Position numbers and translations under genes: made by a program
Shown here: one piece after another, positions 44,913 through 54,511 of the stretch
How the letters are laid out: the number at the start of each line of letters is the position of its first letter
Numbering within the stretch: position 1 is the first letter of the stretch
Notes under the pieces: generated by a model
Seen by the model: only the letters and a program-made list of their open reading frames with translations
Told to the model about the DNA's origin: nothing
Databases searched by the model: none
NCBI RefSeq assembly: GCF_014282005.1
Contig: NZ_JACFTD010000006.1
Location: forward strand, 186,001-250,000
DNA: 64,000 nucleotides
Reading direction: 5' to 3'
Origin: Sporosarcina sp. BP05
GTDB lineage: Bacteria > Bacillota > Bacilli > Bacillales_A > Planococcaceae

Positions 44913-45683
44913 TTGCCTGATTATGCTATATTTATTGGAAACATCAAAAAAAAGACGGGTATCGATCTGTCACTTTATAAAGAAGCACAGATGAAAAGAA
45001 GACTCACTTCCCTATATGAAAAAAGAGGATACCGTAATTTTATAGATTATTATGAAGCGATACATAATGACAAAGCGCTACTTGAGGAATTCCTTGATCG
45101 GATGACCATCAACGTATCTGAATTCTACCGCAATGCCCAGCGATGGGACGTCCTGGAAAAGAAGATTTTTCCCAAGCTCCTTGCTGAAAATAGAAAACTG
45201 AAAATTTGGAGTGCTGCCTGTTCTACAGGTGAAGAACCATATTCTATCGCACTTGTTTTATTATCCCATACGCCACTGCGCGATATATCAATTTTGGCAA
45301 CAGATCTCGATTTAGGCGTCATTGAACGGGCGAAAGTCGGTTTATATCCTGAAAGAGCTTTGAAGGAAGTGCCTCCCTCAATCGTGAAACAGCACTTTGT
45401 CAATGAAGGCCATTTTTATCAGGTGAAGGATGACATCAAACGGACAGTGACATTTAAGCAGCAAAACTTGTTGGAAGACCGATACGATACGGGATTCGAT
45501 TTAATTGTCTGCCGCAATGTAATGATTTATTTTACAGAAGAAGCAAAAAATCAGATTTACACGAATTTTTCCAAGTCGTTGAAACAAGGCGGAATTCTTT
45601 TTGTGGGAAGTACAGAACAGATTTTCAATCCTTCAAAATACGGATTAGAATCAGAAGACACGTTCTTTTATAGGAAAATTTAA
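44913..45683 (+). CDS. cheR: Chemotaxis protein methyltransferase CheR
   Basis: A 256-residue SAM-dependent enzyme that methylates glutamates of chemoreceptors. An N-terminal helical domain (residues 1-80, with the segment RMTINVSEFYRN) is followed by the SAM domain (WSAACSTGEEPYSIA, about 95-109) and FDLIVCRNVMIYF. The TTG start has CGGAGGAACT upstream. In B. subtilis cheR lies between ndk and aroF, as here. Confidence 0.95.
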   Translation: MPDYAIFIGNIKKKTGIDLSLYKEAQMKRRLTSLYEKRGYRNFIDYYEAIHNDKALLEEFLDRMTINVSEFYRNAQRWDVLEKKIFPKLLAENRKLKIWSAACSTGEEPYSIALVLLSHTPLRDISILATDLDLGVIERAKVGLYPERALKEVPPSIVKQHFVNEGHFYQVKDDIKRTVTFKQQNLLEDRYDTGFDLIVCRNVMIYFTEEAKNQIYTNFSKSLKQGGILFVGSTEQIFNPSKYGLESEDTFFYRKI

Positions 45684-45712
45684 AATATCCGGATAACATT
45701 CCGGATATTTTT
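45683..45712 (+). terminator. Terminator after cheR
   Basis: A 10-bp perfect stem (45683-45692 with 45701-45710), an 8-base loop and T-rich sequence. Confidence 0.85.
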
Positions 45713-45762
45713 AATATAAACATATAGTCAAAAGCATCTTACTTTGGTAGAGTGCTATAAAA

Positions 45763-45780
45763 CGAATGGTAATCCATTCG
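45763..45780 (+). promoter_or_regulatory. Hairpin just before the aroC ribosome site
   Basis: CGAATGG and CCATTCG form a 7-bp perfect stem with a TAAT loop. It ends 3 bases before GGAGGAGG. A TATAAA at 45756-45761 may be the -10 of the operon. Confidence 0.45.
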
Positions 45781-45797
45781 TCGGAGGAGGAAATGGA

Positions 45798-46979
45798 ATG
45801 AGGTATTTCACAGCTGGTGAATCACACGGTCCCCAATTGACTGCAATCATTGAGGGGCTGCCTGCCCAAATGGAATTGACTACTGAAATGATAAATGGGG
45901 AACTTTCGAGACGTCAAGGTGGACATGGGCGCGGAAGACGTATGCAAATAGAAAAAGATCAGGTTGTCATTTCGTCAGGTGTGCGCCATGGTAAAACACT
46001 TGGTTCACCGGTTACGTTGACGGTTGTTAACGATGATTGGAAACATTGGACATCGATTATGGGAGTAGAGCCACTTGCAGACGATGTGTTGCCAGAAGAT
46101 GTGAAACGACAAATAACGCGCCCAAGACCAGGCCATGCAGATCTTGTAGGCGGTATGAAATATGGTCATCGTGATCTGCGCAACGTCTTAGAACGGTCGT
46201 CAGCCCGTGAGACAACGATGCGCGTGGCAATTGGTGCGGTCGCAAAACAGTTCCTTCGCGAACTTGGTATCGAAACTGTCGCACATGTAACAGAAATTGG
46301 AGGATTCACAACAAATCCAGATACATATGCAGGAAAAGGTACGGAAGAGCTCCGCAACATCATCGAGAACGACCCTGTCTACTGTGCAGACCCTGAGGCT
46401 TCGAAAATGATGGTGCAAGCAATTGATGACGCGAAAGGTCGTGGAGACACGGTTGGGGGCGTCGTAGAAGTGATCATTGAAGGATGTCCACCTGGAATCG
46501 GGAGCTATGTTCAATTTGATCGGAAGATGGACGGTAAACTTGCAGGAGCGATGATGAGCATCAATGCGTTTAAAGGCGTTGAGATTGGACTCGGATTTGA
46601 GATGGCAAAAATGCCAGGCAGTAAAGTGCATGACGAAATCGCTTGGAGTGAAGAACGAGGCTATTTCCGTAAATCAAACCGCTTGGGTGGCCTTGAAGGG
46701 GGAATGACGACGGGGATGCCGATTGTTGTCAGGGGCGTTATGAAACCTATCCCTACCTTGTACAAACCGCTTGAAAGTGTCGATATTAATACGAAAGAAC
46801 CGTTCGTTGCAACTATCGAACGCTCGGACCCTTGTGCGGTACCCGCAGCTTCTGTTGTAGCAGAACATGTCATTGCAACTGAAATGGCAAAGGCCATCAT
46901 GGAAGAATTCCGTTCAGACACGATGGACGTCCTCAAAAAGGATATTGAAGAATATAGACGGTATATAAAGGGGTTTTAA
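45798..46979 (+). CDS. aroC: Chorismate synthase
   Basis: A 393-residue flavin-dependent enzyme that converts EPSP to chorismate. Family signatures are GESHGPQL at the N-terminus, [23 protein letters not shown] and [15 protein letters not shown]. It starts with the usual [11 protein letters not shown]; an upstream in-frame start at 45744 is rejected because of the ribosome site. It is first in aroC-aroB-aroH-hisC-tyrA-aroE. B. subtilis uses the name aroF for the same gene. Confidence 0.96.
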   Translation: MRYFTAGESHGPQLTAIIEGLPAQMELTTEMINGELSRRQGGHGRGRRMQIEKDQVVISSGVRHGKTLGSPVTLTVVNDDWKHWTSIMGVEPLADDVLPEDVKRQITRPRPGHADLVGGMKYGHRDLRNVLERSSARETTMRVAIGAVAKQFLRELGIETVAHVTEIGGFTTNPDTYAGKGTEELRNIIENDPVYCADPEASKMMVQAIDDAKGRGDTVGGVVEVIIEGCPPGIGSYVQFDRKMDGKLAGAMMSINAFKGVEIGLGFEMAKMPGSKVHDEIAWSEERGYFRKSNRLGGLEGGMTTGMPIVVRGVMKPIPTLYKPLESVDINTKEPFVATIERSDPCAVPAASVVAEHVIATEMAKAIMEEFRSDTMDVLKKDIEEYRRYIKGF

Positions 46980-46980
46980 T

Positions 46981-48087
46981 ATGGGGAAACTTACGGTTGC
47001 TGTCCGGGATCATCACTATAACGTTCATATAGGTCAAGATACGTACAAACTATTTGCCACAGAATATGCTGAACTCCTCGGTACTGTCGACCGAATTGCA
47101 ATCATTGCGGATGAACGGGTTGCAGCTATCTATTTGCCACTGCTACAAAAGGCATTGGAGTCCGTAAACTGTGAAATTAGTGTGAAAACAGTCCCTGCCG
47201 GGGAAAGCTGTAAAACATCCACTGTGTATGTCGATTGCCTCTCTTTTTTGTTGAATGAAAAATTCACAAGGGATTCCCTACTTATTGCTTTTGGTGGAGG
47301 CGCATGCGGTGATCTCACTGGTTTCGTCGCTGCGACATTTATGAGGGGTATTAGGTACTTGCAATGCCCTACAACAATCTTGGCGCATGACAGTGCAGTG
47401 GGGGGCAAAACGGCAATCAATATGCCTGAAGGGAAAAATATGGTCGGCTCTTTTCATCAGCCAATTGGAGTTCTATTCAACACAGTGCTCTTGGAATCAC
47501 TTCCACCTCGAGAAATCAGATCGGGCATGGCGGAATTGTTGAAACACGCGCTTATTTCAGATGTAGAATGGACGCAAGAGTTATTGTCTACCCCTTCTTT
47601 TTCTCACCCGAGCATTGAATGGTTATCACACGAACTGTTACGGGGAATCGAAGTGAAAGCGGAAATCGTCTCACAAGATGAATTTGAGCATTCAACTCGA
47701 AAGTATCTAAACTTCGGTCATACATTCGGCCATGCTGTAGAAGGAGTATGTGGATTCGGTGGTTTAAGCCACGGAGAGTCGGTTATGATCGGCATGGCAT
47801 ATAGTCTTATTTTAAGTGAAAGCCATGGCACGATTGATGAAGTATTGACAAATCACTTCATCCAATTTGCACATACGCATGGCTATACATTCCAACCGGT
47901 TCATGAAAATGTATTTGATGTATTTATGAATTATATGGAAAAAGATAAAAAAGTCTCTTTCGGTAAGCTGAACTTTGTTTTGCTTGATGGTATCGGAAAA
48001 CCCTATGTAAAAGAACTGTCAAAAGCACAATGTGAACAAGCATTTGATCAATTGAGACAAAGAACGAAAGGGGATGGGATGAAATGA
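46981..48087 (+). CDS. aroB: 3-dehydroquinate synthase
   Basis: A 368-residue NAD- and zinc-dependent enzyme. The glycine-rich GGGACGDLTGFVAATFMRG segment is present at about 104-122, and the metal site includes LNFGHTFGHA and the glutamate in HALISDVEW. It starts one base after aroC. It overlaps aroH by 4 bases. It makes the second shikimate intermediate. Confidence 0.96.
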   Translation: MGKLTVAVRDHHYNVHIGQDTYKLFATEYAELLGTVDRIAIIADERVAAIYLPLLQKALESVNCEISVKTVPAGESCKTSTVYVDCLSFLLNEKFTRDSLLIAFGGGACGDLTGFVAATFMRGIRYLQCPTTILAHDSAVGGKTAINMPEGKNMVGSFHQPIGVLFNTVLLESLPPREIRSGMAELLKHALISDVEWTQELLSTPSFSHPSIEWLSHELLRGIEVKAEIVSQDEFEHSTRKYLNFGHTFGHAVEGVCGFGGLSHGESVMIGMAYSLILSESHGTIDEVLTNHFIQFAHTHGYTFQPVHENVFDVFMNYMEKDKKVSFGKLNFVLLDGIGKPYVKELSKAQCEQAFDQLRQRTKGDGMK

Positions 48088-48449
48088 TGGTAAGAGGACT
48101 AAGGGGAGCAACGACAGTCGAGAATGACGAAGAACAAGCCGTTCTTGAAGCGACGCAAGCATTGGTCGAAGAAATGGTGAAAGAGAACAGTGTTTTACCT
48201 GGGGATATCATTTCGGTACTTATCTCTACGACGACGGACATCAAATCGACCTTTCCTGCAAAAGCAGTTCGATCGATTGATGGATGGATGTACGTCCCGG
48301 TTATGTGTACGCATGAGATGGACGTGTCGGGGGCAATGCCGTTATGCATCAGAGCACTTATGCATGTGAATACTGATATTCCCCAACGTTATGTAAAACA
48401 TATTTATCAAAAAAACGCAGTTAAGTTACGACCGGATTTACAAAAATAA
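48084..48449 (+). CDS. aroH: Chorismate mutase, AroH type
   Basis: A 121-residue mono-functional chorismate mutase (127 in B. subtilis). The N-terminal GLRGATTVENDEE and the segment CTHEMDVSGAMPLCIRALM are diagnostic. It converts chorismate to prephenate. ATGATG at 48084 gives two possible starts; the first matches MMIRG in B. subtilis. hisC starts 28 bases after it. In B. subtilis six trp genes lie between the two. Confidence 0.95.
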   Translation: MMVRGLRGATTVENDEEQAVLEATQALVEEMVKENSVLPGDIISVLISTTTDIKSTFPAKAVRSIDGWMYVPVMCTHEMDVSGAMPLCIRALMHVNTDIPQRYVKHIYQKNAVKLRPDLQK

Positions 48450-48477
48450 CCCATATCTATTGACCGGAGGGAATTTT

Positions 48478-49578
48478 ATGAACTGGAAAAAAGCGCTTGA
48501 TAGTATACAACCATATAAACCAGGCAGATCGATTGAGGAAGCAAAACGAATATACGGTCTGGATGAAGTTGTAAAACTTGCTTCAAATGAAAATCCGTAT
48601 GGCTGTGCACCATCCGTCAGAGATTTTTTGACATCATCAGCAATCCAGCATGAAATGTATCCGGACGGCTATGCGGGGGGATTACGGAAGAAACTTGCGG
48701 TGAAACACCAAGTTGACGAAACATCGTTGTTATTCGGAAACGGCTCAGACGAGATCATTATGATCATTTCAAGGGCGCTCCTTGGTAAAGGAGTGAATAC
48801 GGTTATGGCGACACCTACATTCCCGCAATATGCCCATAATGCGAGAATTGAAGGGGCCGAAATTCGAGAAGTAGCATTGAAGAAGGGTCATCATGATTTG
48901 GAAGGATTCTTGGGAGCTATCAATGGAGAGACGGCCGTTGTTTGGCTGTGCAATCCGAATAATCCGACCGGTAATTTGATTCCTAGCGACGCTTTAAAGG
49001 GTTTTCTTGAACAAGTTTCAGAAAATATCCTTGTCGTTCTTGACGAAGCGTATTTCGAATACATTACTGATTCTGAGCATATTGACTCGATTTCATTGCT
49101 GGAAGAATTCCCGAATATCATTATTTTGCGGACGTTTTCAAAAGCATACGGATTGGCAGCATTCAGAGTGGGCTATGCAGTTGGTCACCCGAAAGTTATT
49201 TCTAATCTGAATAAAGTGCGGAGTCCGTTCAACAATAACTCGCTTGGTTTAGCAGTTGCGGAAAAAGCGCTTAAGGACGAAGCGTTCGTCGAACAATGCC
49301 GTAACTTGAATCAGGAACAAAGGCAAAGGTTTAAACAGTATGCTTCTGACAACAAACTGCATGTATTTGATTCTGAAACGAATTTTGTTTTAATTGCAGT
49401 GCCAGGTGATGCAGATGACGCTTCAGAAAAATTATTGCAGCAGGGATTCATCGTTAGAAGTGGCAATGCACTTGGAACCCCGGGTTATATAAGAGTGACG
49501 ATTGGGTCGGGAGCTCAGACTAGCAACTTCTTTAAGGCATTTGATACGTTGTTGCAATCCGAGGGTTCACCCGTATGA
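48478..49578 (+). CDS. hisC: Histidinol-phosphate/aromatic aminotransferase
   Basis: A 366-residue PLP enzyme of class II aminotransferases. The PLP lysine is in RTFSKAYGLAAFRVGY (about residue 222). WLCNPNNPTGN and DEAYFEY are also present. In B. subtilis the same enzyme acts in histidine and in tyrosine/phenylalanine synthesis. CGGAGGGAATTTT precedes the ATG. It overlaps tyrA by 4 bases. Confidence 0.95.
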   Translation: MNWKKALDSIQPYKPGRSIEEAKRIYGLDEVVKLASNENPYGCAPSVRDFLTSSAIQHEMYPDGYAGGLRKKLAVKHQVDETSLLFGNGSDEIIMIISRALLGKGVNTVMATPTFPQYAHNARIEGAEIREVALKKGHHDLEGFLGAINGETAVVWLCNPNNPTGNLIPSDALKGFLEQVSENILVVLDEAYFEYITDSEHIDSISLLEEFPNIIILRTFSKAYGLAAFRVGYAVGHPKVISNLNKVRSPFNNNSLGLAVAEKALKDEAFVEQCRNLNQEQRQRFKQYASDNKLHVFDSETNFVLIAVPGDADDASEKLLQQGFIVRSGNALGTPGYIRVTIGSGAQTSNFFKAFDTLLQSEGSPV

Positions 49579-50675
49579 AACCAAATGTCGCGATAATTGG
49601 ACTTGGCCTGATCGGTGGTTCGCTCGGGCTTGCCTTGAAACGTAACCCTGGTCTGCAAGTAACAGGGTACGACCGATCCTTCAGTACGTTGGAGCAAGCA
49701 TTCCGTAGGGGAATCATCGATACAATTGCCACGTCCATTGAGAATGCATGTGAACATGCGGATGTCATCATTTTTGCCACGCCGGTCAATACAACGGTTG
49801 CAATGATGCATCAAGCGGTCAACTGGAAATTGAGAGCCGACGTCATTATGACAGATACGGGCAGTACGAAAGGTCCGATCATGGATGCTGCAAGACAATT
49901 GCTTGAACGTGGCATTACGTTTATCGGGGGCCATCCAATGGCAGGGTCTCATAAAAGTGGGGTAACTGCGGCTAAAGAGCATCTATTTGAAAATGCGTAT
50001 TATATATTAACACCAGATTCACAAACAGACAGCGCAAAGGTCGAGCAGCTTCGCTTTCTACTCGGTCCGACGAAAGGCAAAATTGTCGTGCTCGATTCTG
50101 AAGAACATGATCGGATGACAGCAATCGTTAGCCATTTCCCGCATCTCGTTGCTTCTTCGCTCGTTGGAAGGCTGTCAGCACAACAAGAAGAGCAGCCGTT
50201 TGTTAAAAAACTTGCGGCAGGCGGATTTCGTGACTTGACCCGAATTGCATCTGCAGATCCTATCATGTGGCGTGATATTACGACCCAGAACAGGGAAGAG
50301 TTGTTAAAGCAGCTTGACGGGTGGCTTGAAGAGATGGAAAATGTTCGAAATATGCTAAAATCGAATGACCCCGACAAAATATATGATTATTTTGCAGGAG
50401 CGAAACAGTTCCGAGACGACTTACCGATTACGTCTCAGGGTGCATTCTATATGACATTCGATTTGCATATTGATATCCCGGATCACCCTGGTATCATTTC
50501 GGAAATTACAAAAATACTCGCGGATGAACGAATCAGTTTAACAAATATCCGAATCGTTGAGACGCGGACAGATGTCTTTGGTATTCTTGTTATCAGCTTT
50601 CAAACGACTGATGACCGGGAACGGGCAAAATTCGCTCTTTCCAAAACAATGAATTTTAGCATGTACATAGTTTGA
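49575..50675 (+). CDS. tyrA: Prephenate dehydrogenase
   Basis: A 366-residue enzyme of tyrosine synthesis. The NAD site is GLGLIGGSLGLALK (residues 10-23), and GGHPMAGSHKSGV is the typical catalytic region. The C-terminal part (about 293-366, with DIPDHPGIISEITKILADE) is an ACT domain, expected to bind tyrosine for feedback control. It overlaps hisC and lies 14 bases before aroE. Confidence 0.95.
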   Translation: MKPNVAIIGLGLIGGSLGLALKRNPGLQVTGYDRSFSTLEQAFRRGIIDTIATSIENACEHADVIIFATPVNTTVAMMHQAVNWKLRADVIMTDTGSTKGPIMDAARQLLERGITFIGGHPMAGSHKSGVTAAKEHLFENAYYILTPDSQTDSAKVEQLRFLLGPTKGKIVVLDSEEHDRMTAIVSHFPHLVASSLVGRLSAQQEEQPFVKKLAAGGFRDLTRIASADPIMWRDITTQNREELLKQLDGWLEEMENVRNMLKSNDPDKIYDYFAGAKQFRDDLPITSQGAFYMTFDLHIDIPDHPGIISEITKILADERISLTNIRIVETRTDVFGILVISFQTTDDRERAKFALSKTMNFSMYIV

Positions 50676-50689
50676 ATGGGGGGCTTTTC

Positions 50690-52000
50690 TTGGTGGAGAC
50701 GAAACTAGTGGAGTTCAATAAACCAGAATTGAAGGGTAATGTGGTAGTTCCAGGCGATAAATCGATATCGCACCGGGCTGTGATGCTCGGTTCCATCGCT
50801 GAAGGTAAAACGCAAATTACCGGATTTTTAGACGGAGAAGATTGCCTGCGAACAATTGATATCTTTCGACAACTTGGCGTATCAATTGAAAGAGACGGCA
50901 CTAATGTCACAGTAGATAGCCCTGGAATGCAGGGGTGGCAAACACCGTCTGAAGATCTTTTTGCAGGTAATTCAGGGACAACAGCTCGTCTAATGCTTGG
51001 AATACTTGCAGGCTCAACTATCAAGTCCGTTTTGACGGGAGATGAATCACTGTCAAAGCGTCCAATGAATAGAGTTACACTGCCCTTGTCGTCCATGGGG
51101 GCTTCTGTAGTAGGAGAACCAGATGGCAATCTACTGCCACTCACCATTACTGGTAGACCGCTCTCTGCAATTGAATACGACATGCCTGTTGCCAGTGCCC
51201 AAGTAAAATCTGCTATTCTATTTGCAGGTTTAAATGCCGAAGGGACAACTGTTATTAGTGAGAAGACAGTATCACGTGATCATACTGAACGTATGCTGCT
51301 ACAATTTGGAGCGGAGGTTCATGTGGACCGAACTAAAGTTAGTGTCGAGGGCGGAAATGTGCTCCGGGGCAAGGATGTGTTGGTGCCAGGTGATATTTCA
51401 TCAGCGGCATTTTTCATGGCTGCAGCTGCAATGATTAAGGGGAGTTCTGTTACCTTTACGAATGTTGGGCTTAATCCGACAAGGACAGGGATATTGGATG
51501 TGCTTATGAATATGGGTGCTTGTGTTGAAATCCTTGAAGAAGTTAACGGAGCCGGCGAACCGTATGGTACTGTAAAAGTATCCTACGAAGGATTGCGTGG
51601 TACCGAAATCAGCGGGGACTTAATACCAAGGCTCATCGATGAACTGCCTGTTATCGCTTTGCTCGCAACGCAGGCCGAAGGAACAACAGTTATTAAAGAC
51701 GCAGGAGAACTACGGGTCAAAGAGACAGATAGAATTGCTGCGGTAACATCAGAGTTGAAAAAGTTGGGTGCAAATATCGAAGCGACGGACGATGGGATGA
51801 TCATTCATGGGCCTACGGAACTCTCGGGTGGCACACTTGATTCTTACGGCGATCATAGATTGGGCATGATGGCTGCAATTGCAGCACTTGTCGCGTCAGC
51901 TTCAATTCAAATCGAAGATCCGTCATGCATAGCTATTTCATATCCAGGATTCTTCGCGGACTTGGAAAAGCTCGCTGTTTCGATAAATACAAAAGGATAA
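50690..52000 (+). CDS. aroE: 3-phosphoshikimate 1-carboxyvinyltransferase (EPSP synthase)
   Basis: A 436-residue EPSP synthase. Signatures are PGDKSISHRAVMLG near the N-terminus, AGNSGTTARLMLG and RVKETDRIAAV. Motif forms suggest class II. Start: TTG 50690 has GGGGGG 6 bases upstream; GTG 50693 and TTG 50672 are alternatives. It is the last gene of the aro block. It is aroE in B. subtilis and aroA in most other bacteria. Confidence 0.95.
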   Translation: MVETKLVEFNKPELKGNVVVPGDKSISHRAVMLGSIAEGKTQITGFLDGEDCLRTIDIFRQLGVSIERDGTNVTVDSPGMQGWQTPSEDLFAGNSGTTARLMLGILAGSTIKSVLTGDESLSKRPMNRVTLPLSSMGASVVGEPDGNLLPLTITGRPLSAIEYDMPVASAQVKSAILFAGLNAEGTTVISEKTVSRDHTERMLLQFGAEVHVDRTKVSVEGGNVLRGKDVLVPGDISSAAFFMAAAAMIKGSSVTFTNVGLNPTRTGILDVLMNMGACVEILEEVNGAGEPYGTVKVSYEGLRGTEISGDLIPRLIDELPVIALLATQAEGTTVIKDAGELRVKETDRIAAVTSELKKLGANIEATDDGMIIHGPTELSGGTLDSYGDHRLGMMAAIAALVASASIQIEDPSCIAISYPGFFADLEKLAVSINTKG

Positions 52001-52038
52001 CAGTTGGATGTATACATTTTGAAAGTTCAGGTGAAAAT

Positions 52039-53304
52039 ATGGGACAGTTAGAAGAAATTGAACGAGCTATTTTAGAAGGTGATGTAGAAGTACTCACCGG
52101 TATCATTGATCAGTTAACGGGGTCGACCGATTTCGATTTGCTCTATGAAGCGGCAGATTTATTTGCTAGCTACGGATTCATGGGGGAGGCTGATCGCCTT
52201 TTTGAAACGTTGCGTCTTCATTTGCCAGATGAGGCCCAGTTGAAAATTGATCGCGCCGGTACATTACTTGAGCTTGGGGAAGAGGATGAAGCGCTTCTTC
52301 TTCTCACGGATGTAGGGCCGGACGACGAGGAATATGTTCAAGCCCTTTTAGCGTTAGCAGATTATTATCAGATGTCCGGAATGGCGGAAGCAGCTCTTTC
52401 GAAGATTAAGGAAGCTCATGAACTTGTACCAGATGAGCCCGTCATTCGGTTTGCGTATGCGGAATTGCTCCTTGATTCTGGGAAGTACGGAGAGGCTACA
52501 CGAATGTATCTTGATTTGAATGATGAAACGGATGAAATCGGCGGAATTCGTATTGTATCAAGGCTTGCGGAAACATATAGCGCCGGTGCTGCTTACGAAG
52601 AAGCAATACCTTACTACGAAGAAATGTTACAGGATAACGCCTTGCCAGATACACTTTTCGGGGCGGCATTTGCCTACTTCCAAAGTGGCAATGCAGAAAA
52701 AGCGGTTATTTTGCTAGACGATTTAATTGAAATGGATCCAGACTACTTTTCTGCTTATATGCTGGCAGGACAGTCTTTGTCAGTATTAGGTGATGACCAA
52801 AGAGCTTACGATATGTTCAAAGACGGAATCCGCAGGGACGAATTTGATAAGGAACTGCAATTAACCGCTGGGAAATCAGCATTGAAGTTAGGGATTCCAG
52901 AAAAAGCGGAAGAACATTTGAAAGAAGCATTGGCACTTGATCCCGAATACATTGAAGCACTTATTACGCTTGCGTCGCTGTACAATGAGAGAGAACAGAG
53001 CCCTGAATTGCTCGATCTACTTACGTACTCAAAAGAAAATCAAGTCGACATTCCTTTATTGGATGCGTTCATGGCCTATGCGTACGAACGTGAAGAACAA
53101 TATGCCGATGCATACACATCCTATGGTAACGCATATATTGGGATGAAGGATGACCACGATTTTCTTGGAAACTTTGCCAAATTCCTGCTTGAAGAAGGAA
53201 AACGTGATGAAGCCCTCAAAATAGTCAAGGAATTGGTTGCGCTTGTTCCTGATGATGAGAATTGGAGAGCTTTTCTAGAAGCACAAAATGACGTGGAGGT
53301 GTGA
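52039..53304 (+). CDS. ypiA: TPR-repeat protein YpiA
   Basis: A 421-residue protein (423 in B. subtilis) almost wholly of tetratricopeptide repeats, with clear copies such as AEEHLKEALALDPEYIEALI. It is very acidic. Its exact role is not established. AGGTGAAAAT precedes the ATG; an in-frame start at 51925 lies inside aroE and is rejected. The next gene starts one base after its stop. Confidence 0.88.
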   Translation: MGQLEEIERAILEGDVEVLTGIIDQLTGSTDFDLLYEAADLFASYGFMGEADRLFETLRLHLPDEAQLKIDRAGTLLELGEEDEALLLLTDVGPDDEEYVQALLALADYYQMSGMAEAALSKIKEAHELVPDEPVIRFAYAELLLDSGKYGEATRMYLDLNDETDEIGGIRIVSRLAETYSAGAAYEEAIPYYEEMLQDNALPDTLFGAAFAYFQSGNAEKAVILLDDLIEMDPDYFSAYMLAGQSLSVLGDDQRAYDMFKDGIRRDEFDKELQLTAGKSALKLGIPEKAEEHLKEALALDPEYIEALITLASLYNEREQSPELLDLLTYSKENQVDIPLLDAFMAYAYEREEQYADAYTSYGNAYIGMKDDHDFLGNFAKFLLEEGKRDEALKIVKELVALVPDDENWRAFLEAQNDVEV

Positions 53305-53305
53305 C

Positions 53306-53857
53306 ATGACGGCCATGATTCCTGTCGCTGCTAAAAAGGACTTTGTGCGTTGGTTCTTAAAGCGCTACAAATTGAAGCGCCGTGAATGTGTTTGGATTTT
53401 AAATTACCTTCTTAGCCATGAACAACTACTTCAAAACGTTCACTTTACGGATGAAGCACATTACTGTCCAAGGGCGATGGTAATGTCAACAACAGGCTCA
53501 GAAAGCATTCCGTTTCGCTTTTATAAAGGGAACTTAATGACCGCAGATGCCGAAAAATCGTTTCATGATTTAAGACTTCATCCAGATGATAAGATGTATA
53601 TACAACTTAATTTTTCGAACAGCCACACTTGCCCGGAATATGCGAGCGTTCGGGAGGAAAACCCTTTTCTTCCGGATTATTTACAGGTGAGTGAAGGCGA
53701 TCGGGAAATTGCAGAACAATTGCTGGTAGAAAGTGCTGCTTTAATGACCGTTGATATGCTTATGAAAAGGGTTGATGAGGCCCTCGATACAAATGATAAG
53801 GAGCGGTTCATTGCACTATCTGCGCTGTTAAATGACATGAAGGTATCGAAGAACTAA
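53306..53857 (+). CDS. ypiB: YpiB (UPF0302) family protein
   Basis: A 183-residue protein (179 in B. subtilis) of unknown function. Features: basic N-terminus, the block RRECVWILNYLLSHEQLLQN (about residues 25-44) and a C-terminal helical IDEAL-type region (DEALDTNDKERFIALSALLN). The gene sits in the ypiA-ypiB-ypiF-qcr order as in B. subtilis. GTGGAGGTG lies 6 bases before the ATG. Confidence 0.9.
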   Translation: MTAMIPVAAKKDFVRWFLKRYKLKRRECVWILNYLLSHEQLLQNVHFTDEAHYCPRAMVMSTTGSESIPFRFYKGNLMTADAEKSFHDLRLHPDDKMYIQLNFSNSHTCPEYASVREENPFLPDYLQVSEGDREIAEQLLVESAALMTVDMLMKRVDEALDTNDKERFIALSALLNDMKVSKN

Positions 53858-53914
53858 TGACTCCGCCTAATCTGGTGGAGTTCTTTACTGATTTTTCAAG
53901 GAGGTAATTGTGTA

Positions 53915-54364
53915 ATGAACTGGACTGCACAAGATATGGATACATATTTGCAACAGAAAGAATATATAGATACACTTATTGTACCTCTGCTTAAAGTGGA
54001 TACAGTGACGGAAGGAATGAAAAACAGCGCGTCATCTTCGGAGTTTCTGATGCATCTTACAACATTCATCGAAACGCAATTCAAAGGGCGTATGATGCTA
54101 ATGCCACCATTTGCTTATACGCAGTCAATGGATCTGACAGAAATGGCAGCAACACTGTCTCGGGACCTTGCGGTTGCACCATTTAAACACGTATTTTTCT
54201 TGACGACTGATGTTGCGTGGACAAGCCTCAAAGTAGATGGTGAAGTAATCTGGTTGCCATCAATTCCGCTTGAAAGTATGGATCCACAATTAAGAAAAAC
54301 AATCATAGAAGATCAGCTTCGACAGGTTTTACCACGCTTCACGAAAAAATGGTCGGGGCAGTAA
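53915..54364 (+). CDS. ypiF: YpiF (DUF2487) family protein
   Basis: A 149-residue protein (147 in B. subtilis) of unknown function, always just before qcrA. Residues such as WTAQDMDTYLQQKEYIDTLI at the N-terminus are typical. AAGGAGG precedes the ATG. It is not certain whether it shares a transcript with qcrABC; a 147-base gap lies between. Confidence 0.88.
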   Translation: MNWTAQDMDTYLQQKEYIDTLIVPLLKVDTVTEGMKNSASSSEFLMHLTTFIETQFKGRMMLMPPFAYTQSMDLTEMAATLSRDLAVAPFKHVFFLTTDVAWTSLKVDGEVIWLPSIPLESMDPQLRKTIIEDQLRQVLPRFTKKWSGQ

Positions 54365-54511
54365 AATTCGATATTTGTTCACAAACTTACATCCATACAG
54401 AAAGCAGGATTGAATTTCCTTTAGTATTGATATATCATAGATATGTCCTAGTATTACAATTAGCAAAAGAATGTCCGTTGGACTGACCTTTAAGTAAGAG
54501 GAGGGAAAATA

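Noticed and set aside
46200..46631. Antisense frame of 143 residues in aroC
   Set aside because: Shadow of a strongly conserved gene; no ribosome site and no domain.
50656..51183. Antisense frame of 175 residues in aroE
   Set aside because: Shadow of aroE, Ser/Pro-rich by codon mirror effect.
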